Shown: piece after piece, positions 6,891 through 15,243 of the stretch | Layout: each line of letters opens with the position of its first letter | Position numbering within the stretch: position 1 is the first letter of the stretch | Source of the DNA: an uncultured Oscillospiraceae bacterium | GTDB taxonomy: Bacteria; Bacillota; Clostridia; Oscillospirales; Oscillospiraceae | Direction: 5' to 3' | Assembly (NCBI GenBank): GCA_950075865.1 | Contig: CATMVA010000008.1 | Span: forward strand, 51,426-115,425 | Length of the DNA stretch: 64,000 nt | Notes under the pieces: generated by a model | What the model was told of the DNA's origin: nothing | What the model saw: only the letters and a program-made list of their open reading frames with translations | Database searches by the model: none | Position numbers and translations under genes: made by a program

Positions 6891-8724
6891 GGGCGGTCAC
6901 CTCCTTCACCTGGCGGGCGATACTCTCGGTATCCAGCCCGTAGATCTTCCGAAGCTGGGCCGTGGTGCCCTGAGGGGGGACTTTGTCGCCCAGATTCCGC
7001 AACGCGAGACACCTTGTCCTCACGCCGGAAAGGGCCAGGTCGGCGGCAATGCGGCGGCCCACACAGTTTGCAGCCATGGTTTCTTCGTAAACCCAGAGCG
7101 CTCCGGTCTTCTCCACCGATCCAAAAAGCAATTCCGTGGGCAGAGGGGTGACGGTGTTCAGCTTGACCACCTCGGCCGAGACGCCCTCCTGTTCCAGCAG
7201 AGTGGCCGCCTCCAGAAGGGAATTGACCTGGGTGCCATAGCCGGCCAGGGTCACGTCGGCGCCGGGGCGGAGGAGGGTAACGGGCTCGCCGTCCCAGGGT
7301 TCCTTGTAGGCTCCCTCTCCCCCGCGGGGATAGCGGATGGCCACGGGGCCTTTTATCTGATGTACCGCTTTGTACAACATCTGCTCCAGTTCCGCGTAGT
7401 TCGCGGGGCACAGCACCGTCATGCCCGGGATGGTGTCCAGGAAGGCCCCATCGAAGACGCCGTGGTGGGTCTCCCCGTCCTCCCCCACCAGGCCTGCCCG
7501 GTCCACGCAGAGGAGCACGTGAAGGCCCTGGAGGGCCACGTCGTGGATGAGCATGTCGTAGGCGCGCTGGAGGAAGGTGGAGTAGACCGCAAAGACCGGG
7601 AGCATGCCCTGCTTGGCCAGGCCGGCGCACATGGTGACGGCGTGGCCCTCGGCGATTCCCACGTCGAAAAACCGCTCCGGAAAGGCTTTGGCGAAGCCGT
7701 CCAGGCCGGTGCCGGGGGTCATGGCGGCGGTGACGGCGCAGATGCGCTCGTCCTTCTCGGCCAAGGCACACAGGGCTTTTCCAAAGGCAGCGGAGAAGTT
7801 GGGTTTGGAGGGCTCCAGGTTCTTGCCCGTGGCGGGGTCGAAGGGGCCGATGCCGTGGAAGCGGTCGGGCTCGGCCTCGGCGGGGGCATAGCCCTTCCCT
7901 TTCACGGTGCGGACATGGAGGAGCACCGGGCCGGGCAGCTCCTTGGCGTATTTCATGAGCCGGGTCAGGCCCTTCACGTCGTGGCCGTCCACCGGGCCCA
8001 GGTAAGTAAAGCCCATGTCCTCGAAGAGGGAGCAGGGCAAAAGGGTCTCCTTGATGGCAGTCTTGACCCGGTGGGTCACCCGGTAGATGTGCTTGCCCAG
8101 GAAGAAGGCGTTCATCACCTTCTTGTAGCCCCGCTTGAAGCTGAGGTACTGGGGCTTGAGACGCTGGCGGGCCAGGTAGTCGGCTACACCGCCCACATTC
8201 TCGGTGATAGACATGCCGTTGTCGTTGAGGATGACCAGGAGGGGCTCCCCGCTGTCGCCGGCGTCGGAGAGACCCTCGTAGGCCAGGCCGCCGGACAGGG
8301 CGCCGTCCCCCAGGAGGGCCACCACCTTGTAGTCCTTGCGCTGGAGGGTGCGGGCACGGGCCATGCCCACCGCCGCAGATACGGCGGTGGAGGCGTGGCC
8401 GGCCACGAAAGCGTCACAGACGCTCTCCCCCGGCTTGGGGAAGCCGGAGAGGCCCCCGAAGGTGCGCAGGGTGTCCATAGCCCCGGCCCGGCCGGTGAGC
8501 ATCTTATGGCAGTAACACTGGTGGCCCACGTCAAAGACGATGCGGTCCCGCTCGGGAGTGAACACCCGGTGGAGGGCCACAGTGAGCTCCACCGAGCCCA
8601 GGTTGGAGGCCAGGTGACCCCCCTGGCGGGAGACCACCTCCACCAGGCGAGAGCGCAGGCCGGCGCAGAGGACCTCGGCTTCGGCGTCGTTGATGAGGTG
8701 CAGGTTTTGGGGTATATTCAGCAC
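6859..8724 (-). CDS. dxs: 1-deoxy-D-xylulose-5-phosphate synthase
   Basis: Thiamine-diphosphate enzyme that condenses pyruvate and glyceraldehyde 3-phosphate, the first step of the MEP isoprenoid pathway. Visible motifs: GGHLASNLGSVELTVALH, the ThDP/Mg site GDGALSGGLAYEGL followed by NDNGMS, and the transketolase-type DRAGLVGEDGETHHG. The frame is open 72 bases further upstream, but that extension crosses a repeat hairpin; a GTG at 8724 follows AAAGGCGG and gives a 621-aa protein of normal length. It is co-directional with ispA, placing two isoprenoid enzymes in one operon. Confidence 0.96.
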   Translation of the reverse strand: MLNIPQNLHLINDAEAEVLCAGLRSRLVEVVSRQGGHLASNLGSVELTVALHRVFTPERDRIVFDVGHQCYCHKMLTGRAGAMDTLRTFGGLSGFPKPGESVCDAFVAGHASTAVSAAVGMARARTLQRKDYKVVALLGDGALSGGLAYEGLSDAGDSGEPLLVILNDNGMSITENVGGVADYLARQRLKPQYLSFKRGYKKVMNAFFLGKHIYRVTHRVKTAIKETLLPCSLFEDMGFTYLGPVDGHDVKGLTRLMKYAKELPGPVLLHVRTVKGKGYAPAEAEPDRFHGIGPFDPATGKNLEPSKPNFSAAFGKALCALAEKDERICAVTAAMTPGTGLDGFAKAFPERFFDVGIAEGHAVTMCAGLAKQGMLPVFAVYSTFLQRAYDMLIHDVALQGLHVLLCVDRAGLVGEDGETHHGVFDGAFLDTIPGMTVLCPANYAELEQMLYKAVHQIKGPVAIRYPRGGEGAYKEPWDGEPVTLLRPGADVTLAGYGTQVNSLLEAATLLEQEGVSAEVVKLNTVTPLPTELLFGSVEKTGALWVYEETMAANCVGRRIAADLALSGVRTRCLALRNLGDKVPPQGTTAQLRKIYGLDTESIARQVKEVTAREKAAGRTSS

Positions 8725-8757
8725 AGAGCGAGGCACCGCCTTTCGGTCAAATTTGGG

Positions 8758-8816
8758 GAGGACAGAGGGACGGTTCTTCTGTCGTGCCGACAACAAGAAC
8801 CGTCCCTGCTGTCCTC
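8758..8816. repeat. Large imperfect hairpin of the AGAACCGTCCC repeat family
   Basis: GAGGACAGAGGGACGG then TTCTTCTGTCG on the left pairs with CGACAACAAGAACCGTCCC and TGCTGTCCTC on the right, with few mismatches. It lies in the leader of dxs, 34 bases before the GTG, and is the two-sided form of the unit at 3554-3582. Confidence 0.7.
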
Positions 8817-8823
8817 TGTATCT

Positions 8824-9285
8824 CTACTGCATCAGCCAGATGCCGCCCAGGCCTACGGCGATGCCCAGAAGGGCGCCCATGGCTACCTGGAGGGGAGTGT
8901 GGCCAATGAGCTCCTTCAGGTCACGGGCCAGGATGTCGTCGGCTTCGCCGGTCCAGTTATCCATCATATAGTTGAGGATCTTGGCCTGCTCGCCGGTCTC
9001 CCGGCGGACATGGGCGGCATCGTACATCACGACGGCGGCCATGATGGCGGCAATAGCGAAGAGGGGCGAGGACAGGCCGTAACGCCAGCCGATGGAGGCG
9101 GCGCAGGCACAGACAGCGGCCGAGTGGGAGGAGGGCATACCGCCGCTGGAGAGGAGATTTTTCCAGTCCCAGAAGCCGGCAGCCCGGAGGGTGATGAGGA
9201 GCTTGATGATCTGGGCCAAGGCCCAGGCCAGGATGGCCAGGGTCAGGATGGGGTTGCCCGTCAGAAGGGTCAGCACATATCTCAT
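8824..9285 (-). CDS. Divergent PAP2 family membrane protein (YuiD/DUF212-like)
   Basis: 153-aa integral membrane protein with about four hydrophobic segments. The GGMPSSHSAAVCA motif (about residues 44-56) matches the SGGMPSSHSA phosphatase-like signature of DUF212, and the later YDAAHVRRETGEQA segment matches the D-AxGVRR region. Members are thought to act on lipid phosphates, but no substrate is established. The start is the ATG at 9285, 8 bases after ispA. Its place between ispA and dxs suggests an isoprenyl-phosphate link, which is inference only. Confidence 0.88.
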   Translation of the reverse strand: MRYVLTLLTGNPILTLAILAWALAQIIKLLITLRAAGFWDWKNLLSSGGMPSSHSAAVCACAASIGWRYGLSSPLFAIAAIMAAVVMYDAAHVRRETGEQAKILNYMMDNWTGEADDILARDLKELIGHTPLQVAMGALLGIAVGLGGIWLMQ

Positions 9286-9293
9286 GGGCGGCC

Positions 9294-10184
9294 TCAGCTT
9301 TCCCGTATGGTCAGGGCGTCGGCCAGGGCGCAGAGGAAGCCGGTGTCCGACGGCCAGGCGCCCGACCGCAGGGCGGTCTTGGCCTCCTGGGTGTAGCGGA
9401 GGACCGCTCTGCCGCACTCTACGGCGCCGGCTAGGGTCACATAAGTGGTCTTGCCGTTGGCCTCGTCCGAGCCGATGGGCTTGCCCAGGGCCTCCGGGGT
9501 GGAGGTCACATCCAAAAGATCGTCCCGGATCTGGAAGGCCAGGCCCAGGCCGGCAGCATAGCCCATGGCGGCATCCAGGCAGGAGGGGTCCACCGGGCCC
9601 TGGCCCATGGCGGCGATGACCCCCATCATGCAGGCCGCCCGGAGCAGGTCACCCGTCTTCTTGTCGTCGATGCGGGCCAGCTTCTCCAGGCTGTCGGGCA
9701 CGCCGGTCCCCAGGGTGTCCCAGTACTGGCCCAGGCACATGCCCTTCTCCCCCGCCGCCTCGGCCAGGGCCAGGGCGGCATGGGCGGGGGCGCCGGGGAT
9801 GGTCCAGGGGCCCTTGGCCTGGAGCACGATGCGGAAAGCGGCCGCCTGGAGGGCATCCCCCGCCAGGACCGCCGCCGTCTCGCCGTAGACCTTGTGGTTG
9901 GTGGGCTTGCCCCGGCGCAGGTCGTCGTTGTCCATGCAGGGCAGGTCGTCGTGGATGAGGGAGTAGGTGTGGACCATCTCCACGCCGCAGGCGAAGTCCA
10001 GGGCGGCGGCAGGGTCGCCCCCCGCGGCGGCGCAGAAGGCCAGGGCGAGTACCGGACGGAGGCGTTTTCCGCCGGCCAGCAGGCTATAGCGCATGGCTTC
10101 CTCCAGGCCGGGGCCGGGGAAGAATTCCGCCAGGCGGGCCTCCACCATGCTCCGGTAAAGGTCATATTGCTCCTGAAAAGTCAT
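9294..10184 (-). CDS. ispA: Farnesyl diphosphate synthase (IspA-type polyprenyl synthetase)
   Basis: Chain-elongating prenyltransferase that makes C10-C15 diphosphates from IPP and DMAPP. The 296-aa protein has GGKRLRP, the first aspartate-rich motif DDLPCMDNDD followed by LRRGKPTNHK, and the second motif FQIRDDLLD. It overlaps xseB by 4 bases (ATGA), the usual xseA-xseB-ispA arrangement. Confidence 0.96.
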   Translation of the reverse strand: MTFQEQYDLYRSMVEARLAEFFPGPGLEEAMRYSLLAGGKRLRPVLALAFCAAAGGDPAAALDFACGVEMVHTYSLIHDDLPCMDNDDLRRGKPTNHKVYGETAAVLAGDALQAAAFRIVLQAKGPWTIPGAPAHAALALAEAAGEKGMCLGQYWDTLGTGVPDSLEKLARIDDKKTGDLLRAACMMGVIAAMGQGPVDPSCLDAAMGYAAGLGLAFQIRDDLLDVTSTPEALGKPIGSDEANGKTTYVTLAGAVECGRAVLRYTQEAKTALRSGAWPSDTGFLCALADALTIRES

Positions 10185-10420
10185 AGCTCCAACTCCTCCA
10201 TGGGTTCCTCGATGGGACTGCCGTCGGGGCCGGGGAGGAGCTTGGTCACCTTCTGCTCAGCCTGGTCCAGGGCTTTGGCGCACTGCTTCATGAGGGCGGC
10301 TCCCTCCTCAAAGAGGGTAAGGGCCTCCTCCAGGGGGGTATCCCCCTTCTCCAGGGCGGCGACGATGGCTTCCAGGCGGGCCATGGCCGCCTCAAAGGTG
10401 GGCTGCTTTTTCGTGGGCAT
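10181..10420 (-). CDS. xseB: Exodeoxyribonuclease VII small subunit
   Basis: 79-aa helical partner of XseA in ssDNA degradation. The core reads FEAAMARLEAIVAALEKGD then TPLEEALTLFEEGAALMK, the standard XseB pattern, with a short acidic tail. The ATG at 10420 has AAAGGAG 8 bases upstream; an in-frame GTG nine bases earlier sits inside that site and is not used. Confidence 0.95.
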   Translation of the reverse strand: MPTKKQPTFEAAMARLEAIVAALEKGDTPLEEALTLFEEGAALMKQCAKALDQAEQKVTKLLPGPDGSPIEEPMEELEL

Positions 10421-10451
10421 GGGAGTCACTCCTTTGTCAGGTTAAGAACGG

Positions 10452-11642
10452 TCAAAGGTCTGCGGTGCAGCCTACCGTGCCGTCCGAGAGGGTCAGGGTC
10501 AGGCGGTCGCCGGGGGACACATCCCCCACCGACTTCACAAGGCCGTGGGGACCTCTGGCCACCGTATAGCCCCGGGAGAGGACCTTCAGGGGGCTGAGGG
10601 CGTCCAGGGAGGCGCACAGGCGGGCGAAGTTCTCCCGGTCCCGTGCGGTGCGGACGGTGAGGCTGTGGGTGAGGCGCTCCCCCTGGCGGTCCAGGCGGGC
10701 GCGGCGGTCCTCCACCCAGGCCATGGGGTTTTGGAGCAGACGGCAGGCGGACAAGCGGTCCAGGCACTGTCGCTCATACTGGACACGGCGGTCCATGGCT
10801 TTGGCCATACGGGCGCTCAGGTGGGAAAGGCGGGCATACTGCTCGCTCTGGTCGGGGACGGCCAGTTCGGCGCCGTTGGAGGGGGTGGCCGCCCGGAGGT
10901 CGGCGACGTAGTCGGCGATGGTCACGTCGGGCTCGTGGCCCACGGCAGAGATCACAGGGATGGCCGAGGCGTAGATGGCGCGGGCCACCCGTTCGTCATT
11001 GAAGCACCAGAGGTCCTCCATGGAGCCGCCGCCCCGGCCGGTGATGATGAGGTCGGCGCATTTTCGGGCGTTGACCCAGGAGATCGCCCCGGCGATCTCG
11101 GCAGGGGCCTCGCCCCCCTGGACACGGCAGGGCACCACGTAGATCCGAGCCATGGGCCAGCGGGCGTTCAGGATGCGGAGCATGTCCCGTACGGCCGCCC
11201 CCGCCGGAGAGGTGACCAGGGCGATGCGGCCGGGAAATTTGGGGATGGGCTTTTTGTGGTCCCCGTCAAAAAGGCCCTGGGCCGAGAGACGGGCCTTCAG
11301 CTCCTCGAAGGCGGCGTGAAGATCCCCCACCCCGTCGGGGGTGAGGGTGGAGACGTAGAGCTGATAGACGCCGTCCCGGGGATAGGCGCTCACCCGGCCG
11401 AAGGCCAGGACCTTCATGCCGTTCTGGGGACGGAAGCGGAGGGAGACGGCCTCCCGCCGGAACATGACGCAGCGGATGGCTCCGGCCTCATCCTTCAGGG
11501 AGAAGTAATGGTGTCCCGAGGGGTAGAGCTTGTAGTTGGAGAGCTCCCCCCGGACAAAAAGGGCACCCAGACCGGGATCGGCCTCCAGAAGGTCCCGGAT
11601 ATGCTCGTTGACCTGGGTGACTGAATAGACGGGATACCTCAC
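10452..11642 (-). CDS. xseA: Exodeoxyribonuclease VII large subunit
   Basis: 396-aa catalytic subunit. The N-terminal OB fold (YSVTQVNEHIRDLLE, FVRGELSNYK, HHYFSLKD) is followed by the nuclease core with TSPAGAAVRDML, GRGGGSMEDLWCFNDE and SAVGHEPDVTIADYVAD, then a coiled coil. The start codon is GTG at 11642; its ribosome-binding site is weak, which fits coupling to the small membrane gene ending 6 bases upstream. The C-terminus is about 40-50 residues shorter than E. coli XseA but similar to Firmicutes forms. Confidence 0.95.
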   Translation of the reverse strand: MRYPVYSVTQVNEHIRDLLEADPGLGALFVRGELSNYKLYPSGHHYFSLKDEAGAIRCVMFRREAVSLRFRPQNGMKVLAFGRVSAYPRDGVYQLYVSTLTPDGVGDLHAAFEELKARLSAQGLFDGDHKKPIPKFPGRIALVTSPAGAAVRDMLRILNARWPMARIYVVPCRVQGGEAPAEIAGAISWVNARKCADLIITGRGGGSMEDLWCFNDERVARAIYASAIPVISAVGHEPDVTIADYVADLRAATPSNGAELAVPDQSEQYARLSHLSARMAKAMDRRVQYERQCLDRLSACRLLQNPMAWVEDRRARLDRQGERLTHSLTVRTARDRENFARLCASLDALSPLKVLSRGYTVARGPHGLVKSVGDVSPGDRLTLTLSDGTVGCTADL

Positions 11643-11648
11643 CGTTTC

Positions 11649-11831
11649 TTACTCTTTTCCGTCGGGGATCTCGTCCTCGTCCCAGAGCTTTTTGGCCAGA
11701 TCCTGGCCCAGCTCGGTGATGGCTTCCCGGACGGCCTTCCTCACGGCCAGCTTGACCACGAGGTAGAGTCCGGCGAAAAGCAGCAGGACCACAGCGAGGG
11801 CAATGAGCCAGTTTGTCAGCAGTTGAGGCAT
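11649..11831 (-). CDS. 60-aa single-span membrane protein
   Basis: Begins MPQLLTNWLIALAVVLLLF and continues with a charged amphipathic tail (VRKAVREAITELGQDLAKKL). One transmembrane segment covers about residues 5-28. The ATG at 11831 is preceded by AAAGGAGAGATCCCT. It sits between the TsaD paralogue and xseA. No family is recognised beyond small conserved membrane proteins in Clostridial nusB-xseA operons. Confidence 0.8.
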   Translation of the reverse strand: MPQLLTNWLIALAVVLLLFAGLYLVVKLAVRKAVREAITELGQDLAKKLWDEDEIPDGKE

Positions 11832-11844
11832 AGGGATCTCTCCT

Positions 11845-12777
11845 TTATGTTTGATTGGCCAGACGATGGGCCAGAACGGCCACCCCCATGGCATTATCGG
11901 TGGAATACTGAGGCTGGGCGAAGATGGCCTGGCAGGATCCAGCAAGCACGTACCGGAGCCGGGAATTGGAGGCCACGCCTCCCGAGCACAGGAGGGGCAG
12001 GCCGGGGTAACGGTTCTGGGCCTCCACGGTGGCCCGGCGGATCAGGTCGGAGACCGTATTCAGGACGAAGCGGGCAACAACCGAAGGGTCCTTCCCCCGG
12101 CCAAAGAGGGCTGTGACCTGGTTCTCCATGCCCGAGAGGGAAAACTCCAGGCCGCTGAGTCTGACCCGAAAGGGCTCGATGGGTGTTTCGCACCGTTGGG
12201 AAAGCTCGTCCAGGGCCTTTCCGGCCGGGAAGCCGAGGCCCAGCATCACTCCGGCACGGTCGATGAGCTGGCCCGCCGAGATATCGGCGGTGCCGCCGAC
12301 GCGACGGGCATTTACATTCACTCCGTCAGGCTCCACATGCAGAAGCTCGGTGGTGCCCCCGGAAAGGTGCCAGGCCAGAAAGGGAACGTCCAGCAAATCC
12401 ATACGTCCCGCCGACCAAGCCGCGGCAGCCAGGTGGCCCTGCTGGTGGGAGACGGCGAAAAAGGGGACATTCAGGGTATGGGCCAGACTGCAGCCCAGGC
12501 TCTCCCCTGCCAGGAAGCAGGGCATATAGGAGCCCTCCACCGCCCGGGGACGGGTGGAGGCGCACACCGCCTCTACGCCGGAGAGCCAGCCGGACTCCCT
12601 CAGTTCAGAGATCCGGTCAGGCAGGGCCTTCACATGCTGGAAGAGGGCATCCGACTGGCGCAGGCCCTTCTCCCCCGGCCGGACCTCCAGGAGCTTGCCG
12701 GCGTTATAGCCGCTTTGCCCGTCAAAGACGGCGGCCGAGGTGGTGTAGTTGCTGGTATCCAGCCCCAGAGTCTTCAT
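11845..12777 (-). CDS. TsaD/Kae1 paralogue (peptidase M22-like), function unknown
   Basis: 310-aa ASKHA-fold protein related to the t6A enzyme TsaD but not the canonical copy. It starts LGLDTSNYTTSAAVFD where TsaD has GIETSCDETAVAV, and has the paralogue hallmark GLRQSDALFQHVKALP. The metal ligands are kept: HQQGH (about residues 106-110) and STDNAMG near the C-terminus, plus the LSGGTTE nucleotide loop. It overlaps nusB by 4 bases. The genuine TsaD is expected elsewhere in the genome. Activity and substrate are unknown. Confidence 0.85.
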   Translation of the reverse strand: MKTLGLDTSNYTTSAAVFDGQSGYNAGKLLEVRPGEKGLRQSDALFQHVKALPDRISELRESGWLSGVEAVCASTRPRAVEGSYMPCFLAGESLGCSLAHTLNVPFFAVSHQQGHLAAAAWSAGRMDLLDVPFLAWHLSGGTTELLHVEPDGVNVNARRVGGTADISAGQLIDRAGVMLGLGFPAGKALDELSQRCETPIEPFRVRLSGLEFSLSGMENQVTALFGRGKDPSVVARFVLNTVSDLIRRATVEAQNRYPGLPLLCSGGVASNSRLRYVLAGSCQAIFAQPQYSTDNAMGVAVLAHRLANQT

Positions 12778-13295
12778 TCTTCGCTTTCTACCTGGGCCAC
12801 AGGCTCGGGCTCCGGGTCGAAGAGGCCGTCGGTGGCGGTCGTGGGCCGGGGGACCGGCTCGGAGCGGACGAAGGAGCCCAGGATGCCGTTGACGAAGGCC
12901 GAGAGCTCGGGCTCCTCGTAACGTTTGGTCAGCTCCACCGCCTCGTTGATGGCGGCGGCGTTAGGCACGTCGGCCATGTAGAGGATCTCGTACATGCAGA
13001 CACGGAGGATACTCACCACGAGCCGGGGCAGGCGGTTGAAATTCCAGCCGATGGCATACCGGGAAATGTAGCCGTCCAGCTCCTCCCGGCGGTCCTCCAC
13101 GCCCTTGACCAGGGTCTCTATGTAGCCGCGCTGGTCCACGTTGGGGAACTCGGCGTAAAGGGGCTCCTCACCGCCCAAAGTCTCGAAAACAGGGCGTTTG
13201 AGGGCCTCATCCAGCAGTTCGGCCGCGGTCTTGTCCTGAAAGCCCTGCTGGAACACCAGATGGACGGCCAGCTCACGGGCGTTGCTTCTTGTCAT
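12774..13295 (-). CDS. nusB: Transcription antitermination factor NusB
   Basis: 173-aa RNA-binding helical protein of rRNA antitermination. Recognised by SNARELAVHLVFQQGF at the N-terminus and RLVVSILRVCMYEILYM plus AINEAVELTKRY in the second half. A Pro/Glu-rich tail of about 30 residues after FVNGILGSFV is longer than usual. AGGAGG-type ribosome-binding site in front of the ATG at 13295. First gene of the minus-strand run reaching tlyA. Confidence 0.93.
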   Translation of the reverse strand: MTRSNARELAVHLVFQQGFQDKTAAELLDEALKRPVFETLGGEEPLYAEFPNVDQRGYIETLVKGVEDRREELDGYISRYAIGWNFNRLPRLVVSILRVCMYEILYMADVPNAAAINEAVELTKRYEEPELSAFVNGILGSFVRSEPVPRPTTATDGLFDPEPEPVAQVESEE

Positions 13296-13412
13296 GGTTT
13301 TTCCTCCCCGAAGGCCTATGGGCCCATTTAACGCTTATCCATAGTATACACGATAATATGCAAAAAATAAACCCCTAATTGGGGGAAGATGGGAAAAAAG
13401 AGGGGGCCATGC

Positions 13413-13441
13413 TTGTCAGGCGAGTGGGATCATGCTATGAT
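13413..13441 (+). promoter_or_regulatory. Sigma-A promoter of the GNAT gene
   Basis: TTGTCA at 13413-13418, a 17-base spacer, TATGAT at 13436-13441, about 108 bases upstream of the acetyltransferase ATG. Confidence 0.7.
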
Positions 13442-13473
13442 AGCCATAAGCGGCTATTATTCCGATTGAAATA

Positions 13474-13512
13474 ATTGTAGTCACGGCGGCCCTTCGGGCC
13501 TTGTTCTACAAT
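13474..13512. repeat. Nested hairpin in the GNAT leader
   Basis: ATTGTAG (13474-13480) pairs with CTACAAT (13506-13512) and encloses a GGCCC/GGGCC inner stem with a TTC loop. It lies in the untranslated leader between promoter and ribosome-binding site, so it could be a folded leader or an inserted small palindrome. Confidence 0.5.
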
Positions 13513-13548
13513 GAATTGACCGCATACGCACGGACAAAGGAGGCGGAC

Positions 13549-14058
13549 ATGGAGCTTGAAATAAGGACCGAAAGGCTTGTGATACAGCCCTTCCGGGACG
13601 AGTTTCTGGAGGACTATTACAGGGAGTTCACCGACGAGATCACCCGATATCAGTACCCGGACGCCTTTCCGGACCCGGAGACCGCCCGGAGCCTGGTCCA
13701 TGGGTTCGTGGCCGACATGGAGCAGGGCGATATGCTGGAGCTGGTCATTCTGACCCCAAGCGGTGAATTTCTCGGCAGTATGGAGGCCTTCGGCATCCGG
13801 GAGGAGACCCCCGAAGTGGGGCTTTGGCTGAAACGCGGCGCCCAGGGGAAGGGATACGGCTACGAGGCGCTGAAGGGCCTGCTGGACCATCTGAGCGCCA
13901 AGGGCGCCTACAAGCATTACGTCTATGAGGTGGATGTGCGGAACCTGCCCAGCGTCCGGATGGTGGAGAAGTTCCCCTTTGAAAAGGGCGGGTGTGAGGA
14001 TGTGGTCACGGAATCGGGAAAAAGGCTTCGACTTCAGGCATACCATATTTTCTCCTGA
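13549..14058 (+). CDS. GNAT family N-acetyltransferase (RimJ-like)
   Basis: 169-aa acetyltransferase of the Acetyltransf_3 type. N-terminus LEIRTERLVIQPFRDE; acetyl-CoA loop in KRGAQGKGYGYEALKGLLDH (about residues 98-117); then the NLPSVRMVEKFPFEKGG segment typical of RimJ/RimL-like enzymes. The ATG at 13549 follows AAAGGAGG. The substrate cannot be read from sequence. It is on the opposite strand to its neighbours with its own promoter and terminator, and it separates nusB from the asp23-spoIIIA genes, so it looks like an insertion. Confidence 0.9.
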   Translation: MELEIRTERLVIQPFRDEFLEDYYREFTDEITRYQYPDAFPDPETARSLVHGFVADMEQGDMLELVILTPSGEFLGSMEAFGIREETPEVGLWLKRGAQGKGYGYEALKGLLDHLSAKGAYKHYVYEVDVRNLPSVRMVEKFPFEKGGCEDVVTESGKRLRLQAYHIFS

Positions 14059-14062
14059 CCGT

Positions 14063-14101
14063 AAAAAGCCCCGGCGCGAACGATTCGCGCCGGGGCTTTT
14101 T
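14063..14101. terminator. Bidirectional intrinsic terminator
   Basis: AAAAAGCCCCGGCGCGAA (14063-14080) pairs perfectly with 14084-14101 around a CGA loop, giving an 18-bp stem with T-runs on both strands. It separates the convergent GNAT gene and the asp23 gene. Confidence 0.93.
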
Positions 14102-14113
14102 TATTTTTCTGCT

Positions 14114-14500
14114 TTAGCGGGGCTTTTTAGGCGAATCGAAGGTGACGCCCACCACATGGACGTTGACCCCGTCCACCTTGAGGCTGCTGGCGTTTTCGAT
14201 GGCGGCAGCCACGGCATCCTGGACGGCGCGGGCGGCCTTCTGGATCGAGAAGCCGTAGCGGACCAGGACTGAGATGTCCACAGTGACCACGTTTTCGGTG
14301 ACGGCCACCCGGACCCCCTTGCTCAGGTTCTTCTTGCCGGCCAGAAGCTCGGCAATGTCATGTCCCAGGTTGGCGGCCAGGCCGTCCACACCCTCCACCT
14401 CCAGCGCGGCCACGGCGGCGGTCACCGCCAAGACCTCCTCCGAGATATGGATGCACCCCAGCTCGTCGGGACAGGAGATGTACTCTCTGTTTTCAGCCAT
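14114..14500 (-). CDS. Asp23/Gls24 family envelope stress response protein
   Basis: 128-aa protein with ISEEVLAVTAAVAALEVEGVDG at the N-terminus and the VTVDISVLVRYGFSIQKAAR then VQDAVAAAIEN core, the Asp23/Gls24/YloU pattern. The ATG at 14500 follows GAAAGGAAGGG. It is downstream of spoIIIAH on the same strand, the usual Clostridial arrangement. The role in staphylococci is membrane-associated envelope stress; in Clostridia it is not defined. Confidence 0.92.
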   Translation of the reverse strand: MAENREYISCPDELGCIHISEEVLAVTAAVAALEVEGVDGLAANLGHDIAELLAGKKNLSKGVRVAVTENVVTVDISVLVRYGFSIQKAARAVQDAVAAAIENASSLKVDGVNVHVVGVTFDSPKKPR

Positions 14501-14604
14501 ACGCTCACCCTTCCTTTCCTGCGGTATGGAAATCATGCATTATGTGCTTCTATTGTACCACAAAAAAGGAAAATTACAACAGGGAATTTTGCGGGCAGTT
14601 TCCT

Positions 14605-15204
14605 TTAGCCCTGCGCCTGGATGATCTTGATCTGGCTGGCAGGAACGCCGGTCTCCCCGGTGACGATCTCGGTGATGCGGGCCACGTCGGCGTCGGTCAG
14701 GTCGGCACCGGCGGACGAGACCACCACGGACACGCCTCCCTCGCTGATGAAGGCCACGCAGTCGGCGTAGCCCTTGGCCACCACCAGGTTCTCGATCTGG
14801 GCCTCGGACACGGTGGAGGCGGCCAGGGTCTCGATGGCGGCGCCGGCGTCCAGCTTGGCGCTTTCCTCGGCGTTCTCGCTGGACATGGTCTCCCGGAGCA
14901 TGCCCAGGGCACTGTCACGGGCCTGCTGCCGGTTGAGCCGGGCCGAGGCGAAGTAGCCCGTGGAGGTGGCCGACGGGGCGGCCGAGGGACTGGGGGAGGT
15001 ATCGGTACCGGGGGTGGGGGTGGCGTTCCCCAGGACCAGGAGGGGATCGCTCCCCTTGTCATTACCCACCAGGGTGGCCTGGCCCAGCTGCTTGCCCGCA
15101 TCGGTGCTCTCCTGCTCCTTGCCGTAGGACCAGTTGAGGTAGACGGCCACACAGACGAAGAGGACGATAGCGGCCACCACCGCGTTGCGCTTCCAAAGTT
15201 TCAT
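14605..15204 (-). CDS. spoIIIAH: Stage III sporulation protein AH
   Basis: 199-aa mother-cell membrane protein that interacts with SpoIIQ (SpoIIQ-SpoIIIAH channel between mother cell and forespore). One N-terminal transmembrane helix (about residues 8-25), a Pro/Ser/Thr-rich linker, then the YscJ/FliF-like ring-building domain (ARLNRQQARDSALGMLRE through VASRIT-type region ADVARITEIVTGETGVPAS). Last gene of the spoIIIA operon. Confidence 0.96.
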   Translation of the reverse strand: MKLWKRNAVVAAIVLFVCVAVYLNWSYGKEQESTDAGKQLGQATLVGNDKGSDPLLVLGNATPTPGTDTSPSPSAAPSATSTGYFASARLNRQQARDSALGMLRETMSSENAEESAKLDAGAAIETLAASTVSEAQIENLVVAKGYADCVAFISEGGVSVVVSSAGADLTDADVARITEIVTGETGVPASQIKIIQAQG

Positions 15205-15243
15205 TGCTAATTTCCTCCTTCATATATTTTCCCTTTTATCGTG

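Noticed and set aside
6817..9396. Long plus-strand open frame opposite dxs and tlyA
   Set aside because: Low-complexity Gly/His/Val translation, antisense to two clearly conserved genes.
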